A DNA stretch of 28,769 nucleotides from assembly GCA_944386375.1 (NCBI GenBank), contig CALXAW010000005.1, forward strand, positions 1 to 28,769. The letters are read 5' to 3'. Shown here in pieces: positions 16,286 through 24,600 of this stretch. The stretch is from an uncultured Clostridia bacterium (GTDB lineage Bacteria; Bacillota; Clostridia; TANB77; CAG-508). The notes beneath the pieces are model-generated. The model was not told where the DNA came from, searched no databases, and saw only the letters and a list, made by a program, of their open reading frames with translations. Both the position numbers and the translations under genes were made by a program. How positions within the stretch are numbered: the first letter of the stretch is position 1; each line of letters opens with the position of its first letter.

Positions 16286-17049
16286 TCTATCATCCTCGTA
16301 TTTATATATTTATTTATTTCTTCTTGTACTTTTTTTATTAGTTCTTGTGTGTTTGTGTCTTTAAATTGAAATTTATTTAGATATTTATTTATATAATCCG
16401 CTTCTTTTAGTATTTTAATACTTGTTTTGTAGTTTATATCAAATACAAATGACATTGTTGTTAATGTTCTTGTAATTTGTGGGCTTTTTAAGTTTTTCTT
16501 TTTTTCTATGTTTTTGTGTTGTAAAATTGGCATTATATCTTGCTCTGTTATTATTTCTTTTTCTAACTCTTCTTTTCCATTTGCCCAATAAAATTCTTCG
16601 CATTCATAAAATATGTCTAGTTTATCTGCATCTCTTATTATATTTGTAAATAGTTGTTGTTTATTGGTTAAACCTGTTTCTGGTTTAAATTTATTGTGAT
16701 TTTTTATTGCTGTAAAAATTATGTTGTCATATATATTTTCTTTTATAAAATTTCGTATCAAATTATTTTTTTGTAATACTTCTGCTCCTATATCTCCATG
16801 GTCTGCCTTTTTTCCATTTGCTTTATATATTGTAACTTCTTCATATCTTCCTATATCATGTAATAGACCTATTAATGTTGCTATTTCTATTTCTTCTTGG
16901 TTTAAGTTTAGACCTTTTGCTATTTTTGTGCTTAATTCCATTACACGCATTGAGTGCTCTATTTTATTTTTTAAATATTCATTATTTTGTATTTTGAATG
17001 TATTTACATATTTTATATATTCTTGTTTTGCAAGTTTTATATCTACCAC
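16282..17049 (-). CDS. HD-domain phosphohydrolase
   Basis: A 255-aa HD-superfamily metal-dependent phosphohydrolase. Metal ligands are visible as H32 (EHSMRVMEL), H64-D65 (GLLHDIGRYEE), the H84/H118 region (ADHGDIGAEVL, IKNHNKF) and D140/D142 (IIRDADKLD). HD proteins act on nucleotides or other phosphoesters. The substrate here cannot be told, and no partner domain (RelA, cNMP, GYP) is attached. The start is GTG 17047-17049 with GGGAG nine to ten bases upstream. It ends in TGA, which overlaps the topB ATG, so the two form an operon. Confidence 0.88.
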   Translation of the reverse strand: MVDIKLAKQEYIKYVNTFKIQNNEYLKNKIEHSMRVMELSTKIAKGLNLNQEEIEIATLIGLLHDIGRYEEVTIYKANGKKADHGDIGAEVLQKNNLIRNFIKENIYDNIIFTAIKNHNKFKPETGLTNKQQLFTNIIRDADKLDIFYECEEFYWANGKEELEKEIITEQDIMPILQHKNIEKKKNLKSPQITRTLTTMSFVFDINYKTSIKILKEADYINKYLNKFQFKDTNTQELIKKVQEEINKYINTRMIE

Positions 17050-17069
17050 TTTGTATCACTCCCTAACTG

Positions 17070-17097
17070 ATTATATCACAAGTGTTTTTCTACGCAA
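17070..17097 (-). promoter_or_regulatory. Promoter of the HD-topB operon (extended -10)
   Basis: Minus strand: -35 TTGCGT (17092-17097), 16-base spacer, extended -10 TGATATAAT (TATAAT at 17070-17075), about 20 bases upstream of the GTG. Confidence 0.65.
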
Positions 17098-17099
17098 AC

Positions 17100-17153
17100 A
17101 TTGGAACGTAGCGACTTTTGTACTAATCCGAAAGTATAACTTTCCTATTGTAC
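17100..17153 (-). repeat. Dispersed palindromic repeat, copy 2
   Basis: Second copy of the element at 13863-13916, beginning ATTGGAACGTAGCGAC and containing GAAAGTATAACTTTCCTA. The left hairpin arm has diverged, so the stem here is imperfect. It sits between the leuS terminator and the promoter of the HD gene. Confidence 0.72.
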
Positions 17154-17154
17154 A

Positions 17155-17188
17155 AAAAACAAGAAAAATCCTGATTTTTCTTGTTTTT
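17155..17188 (-). terminator. Intrinsic terminator of leuS
   Basis: A perfect 15-base-pair stem (17155-17169 with 17174-17188) with a four-base loop. TTTTTTG closes it on the minus strand. It begins just after the TAG at 17195. Confidence 0.85.
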
Positions 17189-17194
17189 GTCTTA

Positions 17195-19603
17195 CTATTT
17201 TACTACTACATTATAAATTTTGTTTTTTACATATATTTCTTTTACTATAGTTTTGCCATCAAGCTTATTTGCTATCGCTTCATGTACTTGTGGTTTTATA
17301 GTTTCTTCTGGCTCGTCTAAGTCTATTTGTATTGTTGCTCTTAATTTTCCATTTACTTGTATTGGCAATTCTATTTTATCATCTATTGTTTTTGCTTCGT
17401 CATATTGTGGCCATGTATATGTTGCTATTTCTTCTTTATATCCTATTTGCTCATTTAACTCTTCTGTTATATGTGGTGCAAATGGGTTTAGTAGTGTTAA
17501 AAATGTTTTTAGTTCTGCTTTGTTTATTCTTTTTAGTTTATAAAATTCGTTTACCATTGTCATAAATGTTGATACAGATGTATTAAATTTCATTTCTTCT
17601 ATATCACTAGATACTTTTTTTATTGCTTTATGCATCATTTTTTCTGTTTCTTTTGAGTATGTTTCTCCTTCTACTAACATATCTTTTAGATTCCATACTT
17701 TATCTAAGAATTTTGCACAACCACGTATACTGTCCATAGACCATGATGCAGATTGGTCAAATGGTCCCATAAACATTTCATATACTCTAAATGTATCTGC
17801 TCCAAATTCTTTTACTATGTCATCTGGATTTATTACATTTCCTTTTGATTTTGACATTTTTTCTCCATTTGTACCTAATATCATTCCATGTGATGTACGT
17901 TTTGCATATGGCTCTTTTGTAGGTACAACTCCTATGTCATATAAGAATTTATGCCAAAATCTTGAATATAGTAAGTGTAGTGTTGTGTGTTCCATTCCTC
18001 CATTGTACCAGTCTACTGGTGACCAATATTCTAGTGCTTCTTTAGATGCTAGTGCTTTATCATTGTGTGGATCCATATATCTTAAGAAATACCAAGATGA
18101 ACCTGCCCATTGTGGCATTGTATCTGTTTCTCTTTTTGCAGGTTTTCCACAGTGTGGACATGTTGTATTAATCCAGTCTGTTTGTTTTGCAAGTGGTGAT
18201 TCTCCGTTTTCTCCTGGTTCAAAGTCCTCTACTTCTGGTAATGTAAGTGGTAGGTTTTCTTCTGGTAATGGTACCCATCCACAGTCTTTGCAATATACCA
18301 TTGGTATTGGTTCTCCCCAATATCTTTGACGTGAAAATACCCAGTCACGTAATTTGTAGTTTACTTTTGCATGCCCTATTTTGTTGTTTTCTAGATATTC
18401 TATTGTTTTCTTTATTGCTTGCTGTACATTTAGTCCATTTAAAAATCCAGAATTTATCATTGTTCCTGTTTCTACATCTATATATGGCTCTTTTTGTATA
18501 TCACATTTTCCGTCTACAACTTGAATTATTTCTAGGTTAAATTTTTTTGCAAATTCAAAGTCTCGTGTATCATGTGCTGGAACGGCCATTATTGCACCTG
18601 TTCCGTAGCTACCTAATACATAGTCTGATATCCATATCGGTATTTCTTTTTGGTTTAATGGATTTATTGCTTTTATTCCTTTTAATTCTACACCCGTTTT
18701 TTCCTTATTTATTTCTGAACGCTCAAAGTCTGATTTTAGTGATGCTTTATGCTGATATTCTTTTACTTCTTCTAAATTAGTTATTTTATTTGCCAATTTT
18801 TCTATTATGTGGTGCTCTGGTGCTACAACCATATATGTACATCCAAATAATGTGTCTGGTCTTGTTGTATATACTAGCAATTCTTCGTCGCTTTGTGCAA
18901 TTTTAAATGTTACTTCTGCTCCTTCGCTTCTACCTATCCAGTTTGTTTGTTGTGCTTTTATTTTGTCTAAAAAGTTTACTTCTGCTAAGTCGTCTATTAG
19001 TCTTTGTGCATATTCTGTTATTTTTAGCATCCATTGTGATTTTTCTTTTTGTACTACTTCGCTTCCACATCTTTCACATACACCATTTACTACTTCTTCA
19101 TTTGCTAAACCTACTTTACAGCCTGTACAGAAGTTTATTGGCATTGTTGCTTTATATGCTAGACCATGTTTATATAATTGTATAAATATCCATTGTGTCC
19201 ATTTATAATAATTTGGATCTGTTGTGTTTACTTCTCTTGACCAATCAAATGAGAACCCTAATGATTTTAGTTGTTCTCTAAAATGATTTATGTTTTGTTC
19301 TGTTATTATTTTAGGGTGTACATGATTTTTTATTGCAAAGTTTTCGGCTGGCAAACCAAATGCATCAAATCCTATTGGGTATAAAACATTATAACCTTGT
19401 AAACGTCTTTTTCTTGCTACAATGTCTAATGCTGTATAACTTCTTGGGTGACCTACATGTAACCCTTGTCCAGATGGATATGGAAATTCTATTAATCCAT
19501 ACCATTTTTTAGTATTTTTATAGTCATTTTTTGCATTAAATGTTCCTTCTTTTTCCCATTTATTTTGCCATTTTTTTTCTACTTCTTTAAAATTATAGCT
19601 CAT
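17195..19603 (-). CDS. leuS: Leucyl-tRNA synthetase
   Basis: Class I synthetase that charges tRNA-Leu and edits mischarged products. With the start used here it is 802 aa, the bacterial length. Landmarks: HVGH signature (49-52), zinc-type Cys at 159/162 and 176/179, editing-domain TTRPDTLFG (246-254) with the discriminating Asp in PAHDTRD (D345), a second Cys cluster (TCPHCGK), and KMSKS (582-586). ATG 19601-19603 was chosen because GAGGAG is eight bases upstream and the family N-terminus MSYNFKEVEKKWQ starts there. An in-frame ATG at 19639 would lie within the promoter -10. The gene is monocistronic with a leader of only about 30 bases, so there is no room for a T-box. Confidence 0.97.
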   Translation of the reverse strand: MSYNFKEVEKKWQNKWEKEGTFNAKNDYKNTKKWYGLIEFPYPSGQGLHVGHPRSYTALDIVARKRRLQGYNVLYPIGFDAFGLPAENFAIKNHVHPKIITEQNINHFREQLKSLGFSFDWSREVNTTDPNYYKWTQWIFIQLYKHGLAYKATMPINFCTGCKVGLANEEVVNGVCERCGSEVVQKEKSQWMLKITEYAQRLIDDLAEVNFLDKIKAQQTNWIGRSEGAEVTFKIAQSDEELLVYTTRPDTLFGCTYMVVAPEHHIIEKLANKITNLEEVKEYQHKASLKSDFERSEINKEKTGVELKGIKAINPLNQKEIPIWISDYVLGSYGTGAIMAVPAHDTRDFEFAKKFNLEIIQVVDGKCDIQKEPYIDVETGTMINSGFLNGLNVQQAIKKTIEYLENNKIGHAKVNYKLRDWVFSRQRYWGEPIPMVYCKDCGWVPLPEENLPLTLPEVEDFEPGENGESPLAKQTDWINTTCPHCGKPAKRETDTMPQWAGSSWYFLRYMDPHNDKALASKEALEYWSPVDWYNGGMEHTTLHLLYSRFWHKFLYDIGVVPTKEPYAKRTSHGMILGTNGEKMSKSKGNVINPDDIVKEFGADTFRVYEMFMGPFDQSASWSMDSIRGCAKFLDKVWNLKDMLVEGETYSKETEKMMHKAIKKVSSDIEEMKFNTSVSTFMTMVNEFYKLKRINKAELKTFLTLLNPFAPHITEELNEQIGYKEEIATYTWPQYDEAKTIDDKIELPIQVNGKLRATIQIDLDEPEETIKPQVHEAIANKLDGKTIVKEIYVKNKIYNVVVK

Positions 19604-19637
19604 AGTATTGTCTCCTCTCTCTTTTACGGATGTACAC

Positions 19638-19666
19638 ATTATACATCATTTTTTTGTTTTATTCAA
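19638..19666 (-). promoter_or_regulatory. Sigma-A promoter of leuS
   Basis: Minus strand: -35 TTGAAT (19661-19666), 17-base spacer, perfect -10 TATAAT (19638-19643). Confidence 0.78.
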
Positions 19667-19798
19667 TATGTTAAGTTAAATAAAATTTTATAATATTGTA
19701 TGTTATTATTATCATTTTTGTACAATGTTCGTTTTTTTGTAACACAATTGTAATATATTTTTAATATAATTGAAATATATTTATTTTGTAATTTATTG

Positions 19799-19804
19799 TA
19801 TAAT
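19799..19804 (+). promoter_or_regulatory. Probable -10 element before the HExxH gene
   Basis: A perfect TATAAT lies 30 bases before the ATG at 19834 in a very AT-rich stretch. No convincing -35 at 16-18 bases was found, so this is tentative. AAGGAGA (19821-19827) is the ribosome binding site. Confidence 0.4.
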
Positions 19805-19833
19805 AATATTAGATAATACTAAGGAGAATTAAA

Positions 19834-20925
19834 ATGAGTATAAATTCAGAGTTAAAAAAAGGCGGAATTGAAGTAGTTAGTAAACTAAGTACTATAGAAG
19901 TTAATTCTATTGCAAAAAATATTGCAAATAGGCTTACTAAAACATTTCCTCAATTTCATTTAGATTCTACAAAATTATTTATTAAGCTTTCACGTCTTGA
20001 TATGTACAGAGCTAAAATGGAAGAAGGAATGTCTGAAGCCAATTATTTTTATAGGAATTCTTCTATTTATTTTAATGAGCAAATTCCTTTTGAGGAATTA
20101 GAAGAGTTTGCAATTCATGAATGTATACATTATCTTCAAGAGGTAAAAGATAAACGAAATTACTTAATTCGCATGGGATTATGCGACTATACTGAGTTTA
20201 AGGCATATGGAACTGCTTTAAATGAAGCCGCTGTTCAGCTTATGACATCTAAAGTAATTGGTATTCCAGATGAGGATGTTAAATATTATGGAATGTATTT
20301 TTCTACAAATAGCCCTTCTTATTATCCTTTGGAATGCAATTTGGTAAATCAAATGGCATATTTGGTTGGAGAAGATGTATTGTTTGACAGCACATTACAT
20401 AGTAATAATAATTTTAAAAATAAATTTATTTCTTGTACTTCTGAGAAGATCTTTTATGCTATACAAAATGCATTAGATACAATTTTATATGCAGAAGAAG
20501 ATATTGTTAAAATTAATAATAAAATAAATTCTTTTGATGATAGAAACCAAAAGGTTGATAATTTACTTAAAAAAATTGATGATTTAAAAGATAAAATTAC
20601 TATAACTTTTATGAGAACACAAAATTTAATTTTATCAAGTTATTTTGATAGTCAATTTGATAAAATTAGTAATTTAGAAGAGTTAGAAAATTATAGAAGA
20701 AAATTACAAGATTATAATAAATTTATTGCAACAACTGATGGTTATACATTTTTTAATAATTACTATGTAGAAAAAATGGCAGGCTTAGAGCATAAAAGTA
20801 ATGTATTAGAAAATGGTGGTATAGAAACAGCAATAGAACCTGTTAAAACAAATAAACTTGTTCTTATTATTAGAGCTATTAAAAAGATTTTATTTAGCAA
20901 TGATGCAAAAGAATGGATTGATTAA
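19834..20925 (+). CDS. Putative HExxH metalloprotein of unknown function
   Basis: I do not recognise a named family for this 363-aa protein. Residues 93-102 read AIHECIHYLQ, an HExxH zinc-peptidase motif (H95, E96, H99). Residues 128-136 read ALNEAAVQL, in which E131 is placed like the third ligand of gluzincin-type metalloproteases. Between them is a largely helical stretch. Residues about 225-300 are Lys/Asp/Asn-rich with heptad-like spacing and probably form coiled coil. A short hydrophobic stretch (LVLIIRAIKKILF) lies near the C-terminus and may touch the membrane. No signal peptide is seen, so it is probably cytoplasmic. It is a lone plus-strand gene between minus-strand leuS and the phosphoglucomutase gene, with its own terminator formed in part by its last codons. 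Protease activity is inferred from the motif only. Confidence 0.8.
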   Translation: MSINSELKKGGIEVVSKLSTIEVNSIAKNIANRLTKTFPQFHLDSTKLFIKLSRLDMYRAKMEEGMSEANYFYRNSSIYFNEQIPFEELEEFAIHECIHYLQEVKDKRNYLIRMGLCDYTEFKAYGTALNEAAVQLMTSKVIGIPDEDVKYYGMYFSTNSPSYYPLECNLVNQMAYLVGEDVLFDSTLHSNNNFKNKFISCTSEKIFYAIQNALDTILYAEEDIVKINNKINSFDDRNQKVDNLLKKIDDLKDKITITFMRTQNLILSSYFDSQFDKISNLEELENYRRKLQDYNKFIATTDGYTFFNNYYVEKMAGLEHKSNVLENGGIETAIEPVKTNKLVLIIRAIKKILFSNDAKEWID

Positions 20926-20952
20926 CTTTTGGTTAATCAATCCATTCTTTTG
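20906..20952. terminator. Bidirectional terminator between convergent genes, overlapping a coding end
   Basis: A perfect 21-base-pair stem (20906-20926 with 20932-20952) and a five-base loop, with A and T tracts at the bases. The last codons (K-E-W-I-D-stop) of the plus-strand gene form the left arm. It also lies 33 bases beyond the stop of the convergent phosphoglucomutase gene, so it can end both transcripts. Confidence 0.88.
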
Positions 20953-20984
20953 TCTATGTTAGAAATTATCTTTTCAACTTATTT

Positions 20985-22715
20985 TTAACCTTCTTTTACT
21001 AATTTAACCATTGCTTCTTGCAATTGTTCAAGCTCTTTATCTGCTTCTTCCATATTATGTGCTTTTATACCCATATATAATTTTATTTTTGGCTCTGTAC
21101 CTGATGGACGTACACAGCACCAATTGTTATTTTCTAGCTCATAATATAAAACATTAGATTTTGGTAGACCTGTTTTACTTATGCTTCCTGTTGTCATATC
21201 TTTTTTTATGTCTTGGTCTATATCTCTAAAGGTAACTACTTTGTATTTTCCTATTTTTTCTACTGTTTTTGCACGTAAATTAGACATCATTTCTTTTATT
21301 TTTTGTGCTCCTTCTACACCTTCCATAACTATTGATACTTGTGCTTCTTTATAATATCCATATTTTTCATATATGTTTATCATTTCGTCCCATAGTGTTA
21401 ACCCTTTAGATTTATAGTATGCTGCTGCTTCACATAGTGCCATTACTGCTGCAACTGCATCTTTATCTCTTGCATAATCTCCAATTAGGCAACCATAGCT
21501 TTCTTCAAATCCAAATACATAAGTTTTGTCTTTATTTGCTTCTGCTGCTCTCATTTTTTCACCAATATATTTAAATCCTGTTAATACTTCTATTAGCTCT
21601 AAATTATAATAATTTGCAATTTCGTTTGTTAAATTAGAAGATACTATTGTTTTTATTATCATTCCATCTTTTGGCAAAATTCCTTTTTCCTTCATTTGTG
21701 AAATTCTATATTCTGCAATAAGTAGTGCTGACATATTTCCTGTATATGACATATATTCTCCTGTTTTTGTGTCTTTTGCATATATTCCTAATCTGTCTGC
21801 ATCTGGGTCTGTTGCTAAAACTACATCTGCATCTACTTTTTGAGCTAGTTCTAGTGCCATTTTAAATGCTGCTTTATCTTCTGGGTTTGGTAACTTAACT
21901 GTTGGAAAGTTTCCATCTGGTTTTTCTTGTTCTGGTACTATATATACTTCTTCAAAACCTAGTTCTGTAAGTACTCTTTTTACTAATCTATTTCCAGAAC
22001 CATGTAATGGTGTGTATACTATTTTTAGATTTTTGCCTTGCTCTTTTACTATTTCTGGATTTAATACACATTTTTTTATTGTTTCTATATATTTGTCATC
22101 TATTTCTTTTCCTATTGTATGATATAGTCCTTTTTCTACTGCTTCTTTTTTAGATATTTTTTTAATATCATTATAATCTTTTACTGCTCTTACTTCTTCT
22201 ATTATTTCTTTATCTATTGGTGATACTATTTGAGCTCCATCATCCCAATAGGCTTTGTATCCATTATATTTTGGCGGATTGTGGCTTGCTGTAATCATAA
22301 TGCCTGCTGTTGCCCCAAGTGCTCTTACTGCAAATGATAGCTCTGGAACAGGACTTAATTGATCAAATACATATGTTTTTATCCCATTAGCATTTAAAAC
22401 TAGTGCTGTTTCTTGGCTAAATTCTGGTGACATATGTCTTGAGTCATAGCTTATTACTACTCCTTTTTCTTGTGTTCCTTTTTTTAATATAAAGTTTGCT
22501 AATCCTTGTGTTGCTTTTCCTACTGTATATTTATTCATTCTGTTTGTTCCTGCTCCTATTATGCCTCTTAATCCTGCTGTTCCAAATTCTAGCTCTTTGT
22601 AAAATCTGTCTTCTATTTCTTTTTCGTCATCTTTTATTGCTATTAGCTCTTTTTTTGTTTCTTCGTCAAATGCATCTCCATTACACCATCTTTTATATTC
22701 TTCTAAATAATTCAT
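20985..22715 (-). CDS. Phosphoglucomutase / phosphomannomutase (alpha-D-phosphohexomutase)
   Basis: Interconverts hexose 6-phosphate and hexose 1-phosphate through a phosphoserine enzyme. The 576-aa protein has FGTAGLRG (44-51), the active Ser loop TASHNPPKYNGYKAYW (S144), the metal-binding DPDADRLG motif, the sugar-binding GFEESYG loop and the C-terminal phosphate loop RPSGTEPKIKLYM. Length and motifs match the PgcA-type phosphoglucomutases of Firmicutes. Its neighbour 23 bases upstream is a UDP-sugar pyrophosphorylase, so the operon plausibly makes UDP-glucose (or a related UDP-sugar) from glucose 6-phosphate for wall polymers or glycolipids. ATG is preceded by GGAAGGTG. Confidence 0.95.
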   Translation of the reverse strand: MNYLEEYKRWCNGDAFDEETKKELIAIKDDEKEIEDRFYKELEFGTAGLRGIIGAGTNRMNKYTVGKATQGLANFILKKGTQEKGVVISYDSRHMSPEFSQETALVLNANGIKTYVFDQLSPVPELSFAVRALGATAGIMITASHNPPKYNGYKAYWDDGAQIVSPIDKEIIEEVRAVKDYNDIKKISKKEAVEKGLYHTIGKEIDDKYIETIKKCVLNPEIVKEQGKNLKIVYTPLHGSGNRLVKRVLTELGFEEVYIVPEQEKPDGNFPTVKLPNPEDKAAFKMALELAQKVDADVVLATDPDADRLGIYAKDTKTGEYMSYTGNMSALLIAEYRISQMKEKGILPKDGMIIKTIVSSNLTNEIANYYNLELIEVLTGFKYIGEKMRAAEANKDKTYVFGFEESYGCLIGDYARDKDAVAAVMALCEAAAYYKSKGLTLWDEMINIYEKYGYYKEAQVSIVMEGVEGAQKIKEMMSNLRAKTVEKIGKYKVVTFRDIDQDIKKDMTTGSISKTGLPKSNVLYYELENNNWCCVRPSGTEPKIKLYMGIKAHNMEEADKELEQLQEAMVKLVKEG

Positions 22716-22738
22716 TTATTTCACCTTCCTATATTATA

Positions 22739-23986
22739 TTACTTATTGTGTAATTTTATATATAGTTCTCTTGCTGTTTCTGGACTGTCTGTACCTTCTG
22801 CATTTTTTACTGGCGCAAATTCTTCTTCTCTTCTTACTCTTACTACCGCCATATCGTCTAGCTCACCAAAAGCATCAAATAAAAATGCTTCAAATTTATA
22901 TGCATTTGGTGAATCTGGCACAATTTTATTTCCATCTTTGTCTATATATGTTGCTTTTTTAAATGCTACATGATATGGTAATGGTTTTTTTGCCATTTCT
23001 TCTATTGCAGATATTTTAAATATATGGCATAAAATATTTGATTCACCATATTTTAGTTCTCCATTTTCGTCTGTTGCTTCTGCCATTTCGTCAGAAATTT
23101 CTGTGTATTCTATTATACTTGGTCTTCCGTTTTTCTTGCAAAATACACCTACTTTTTCTTTTGGGCTTGCTTTTACTACAGATTTTGATGCTCCTATTAC
23201 TCCTTTATCTATAGCTATTCCCATAAATACAGGGTCAACTATTTTTGCTAGGCAATTGTCTACTCCTCCTATGTAAATCCATTCTGTTCCCATTTGTTTC
23301 ATTTTTTCTAGCATACCATTTTTTTGTAACGCACTATATACTCCTCCATGTCCATCTGCTGCTTGTTTTACTAGCCCATCTTCTCCTATTAATATTTTTC
23401 CTTCTGTGTCTATCATAGGTAATTTTCCTTGATTAAAGAAAAATATATTTATATCTTTTCTATATCCAAAAAATTTGTGTTCTTCAAAGAATTTTACAGT
23501 TTCGTCATGATTTTCTTCACTTGTCATTATAAACCAAGGTATTATTACCCCATATTTGTCTCCTTCTTTTTTTATAGAGTCACATAATAGTTCAAATAGT
23601 GATTTGTGTGAGTCTAGCCCTATATCAAATGTTCCTTTTGGTCCTTTATGTCCTAAGCGTGTTCCTTGTCCTCCTGCCATTGTTACTGCTGCTAATTTTC
23701 CTTGTCTTATTGCCTTTTCTCCTATTTGCTCATAATATTTAAATTTATCTTTTAAGTTGTATTTGTCCATATATTCTATTGGCTCTATTTTTACTTTGTT
23801 TTCTTTTTCTTCTTTGTCCATATTTCTGTATAGGCTATTTATGAGCTCAAAATCTATACTTTCTAGTTGTTTTAATAATTCTATTTTCTTTTGATCTGTT
23901 AAGTTTTCGTATCCATTTAATAGATGTTCTTGTTTGTATTTTTTTAATTTTTCTTCTACTTCTTCTTTCATTTCTTCTATATCCAT
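22739..23986 (-). CDS. UDPGP-family uridylyltransferase (UAP1/AGX-like UDP-sugar pyrophosphorylase)
   Basis: Couples UTP with a sugar 1-phosphate to give a UDP-sugar and pyrophosphate. The 415-aa protein belongs to the eukaryote-type UDPGP family, not the GalU or GlmU families. It has MAGGQGTRLGHKGPKGTFDI (103-122) as nucleotide-binding loop, then FIMTSEENHDET, KLPMIDTEGKIL, AADGHGGVYSAL, GGVDNCLAKIVDP, and a C-terminal PNAYKFEAFLFDAF/EEFAPVKNA/DSPETAR series that tracks human UAP1 closely. The substrate could be GlcNAc-1-P or glucose-1-P. The adjacent phosphoglucomutase favours a hexose without proof. The N-terminal 90 residues are a helical, charged extension as in UAP1. ATG follows AGGATG. 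Its promoter overlaps the end of the unknown upstream gene. Confidence 0.9.
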   Translation of the reverse strand: MDIEEMKEEVEEKLKKYKQEHLLNGYENLTDQKKIELLKQLESIDFELINSLYRNMDKEEKENKVKIEPIEYMDKYNLKDKFKYYEQIGEKAIRQGKLAAVTMAGGQGTRLGHKGPKGTFDIGLDSHKSLFELLCDSIKKEGDKYGVIIPWFIMTSEENHDETVKFFEEHKFFGYRKDINIFFFNQGKLPMIDTEGKILIGEDGLVKQAADGHGGVYSALQKNGMLEKMKQMGTEWIYIGGVDNCLAKIVDPVFMGIAIDKGVIGASKSVVKASPKEKVGVFCKKNGRPSIIEYTEISDEMAEATDENGELKYGESNILCHIFKISAIEEMAKKPLPYHVAFKKATYIDKDGNKIVPDSPNAYKFEAFLFDAFGELDDMAVVRVRREEEFAPVKNAEGTDSPETARELYIKLHNK

Positions 23987-23997
23987 AAGTATTCATC

Positions 23998-24009
23998 CTT
24001 TCTAGAAAG
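23998..24009. other. 12-base palindrome over the leader of the uridylyltransferase gene
   Basis: CTTTCTAGAAAG is a perfect 12-base palindrome between the promoter and ATG, touching the ribosome binding site on the minus strand. It may be an operator or chance in AT-rich DNA. Confidence 0.3.
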
Positions 24010-24028
24010 TTATATTATCTACTTAATA

Positions 24029-24057
24029 TTTATATACTATTTTTTAGTTTTTATCAA
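24029..24057 (-). promoter_or_regulatory. Promoter of the uridylyltransferase-phosphoglucomutase operon
   Basis: Minus strand: -35 TTGATA (24052-24057), 17-base spacer, -10 TATAAA (24029-24034). Confidence 0.68.
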
Positions 24058-24095
24058 TACTTTTAACTAGAAAAAATGATATTTACTACTTTTTA

Positions 24096-24545
24096 TTAAT
24101 TACTTGAAGAATTTATTACCTTTTTGTGTTTGTCTACTATTTCTACCATATTGTTTTTTACTTCTTGAAAATTGTAACAATTTACTATATTTATATTTTC
24201 TATTTTGTTTATATTGTCTATTTCTTTGTTTGTTTTTTCTATATATTTTTTGCTTCCTATTACAAATATTGCTACTTCTTTTTTTGTGTTTATTAATTCT
24301 CCTATTTGATTGTTTTTGTTGTTTTTCCAATCTATTTCTAATATTTCTTGTTTTCTTTGCTCTGGTAAATTGATTTTTGATACTACTGTTTCTATTGTTT
24401 TGCTTAGGTTTTTTTCTGTTATTATTGTTACTTGTGCTTTTTCATCTATTTTTTTATTTATATATGGTAATATTATCATTTCTAAGTGATAGTCGCTTGC
24501 ATAAAAGCAACATGATTTTTGAATTTTATTTTCTTTTGTTATCAT
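24096..24545 (-). CDS. Hypothetical protein, 149 aa, divergent from spoIIR
   Basis: I do not recognise this protein. It is a small soluble-looking alpha/beta chain. A Cys pair lies near the start (SCCFYASDYHLEM), and two strand-like segments (AQVTIITEK and VAIFVIGSKKYI) are separated by a charged helix (LPEQRKQEILEIDW). A third strand (INIVNCYNF) precedes a Lys-rich C-terminus. The pattern suggests a Rossmann-like or flavodoxin-like fold, but no binding motif is visible. There is no signal peptide or membrane segment. It has a strong promoter of its own whose -10 lies inside a palindrome, and is transcribed away from spoIIR. No terminator is seen before the next operon, so read-through into the UDP-sugar genes is possible. 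Confidence 0.72.
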   Translation of the reverse strand: MITKENKIQKSCCFYASDYHLEMIILPYINKKIDEKAQVTIITEKNLSKTIETVVSKINLPEQRKQEILEIDWKNNKNNQIGELINTKKEVAIFVIGSKKYIEKTNKEIDNINKIENINIVNCYNFQEVKNNMVEIVDKHKKVINSSSN

Positions 24546-24600
24546 ACTTTCACTTTCCTTTCGTATAAAAAAGTTATGTGTTATTTCTATTTATGATTAC

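Noticed and set aside
17817..18329. 170-aa plus-strand open frame opposite leuS
   Set aside because: It is antisense to conserved LeuS regions including KMSKS, with no start signals and no family resemblance.
19604..19660. T-box leader before leuS
   Set aside because: Only about 30 bases separate the promoter -10 from the ATG; there is no antiterminator sequence.
24100..24330. 76-aa Lys/Gln/Asn/Arg-rich minus-strand frame
   Set aside because: Shifted frame inside the 149-aa gene; low complexity and no ribosome binding site.
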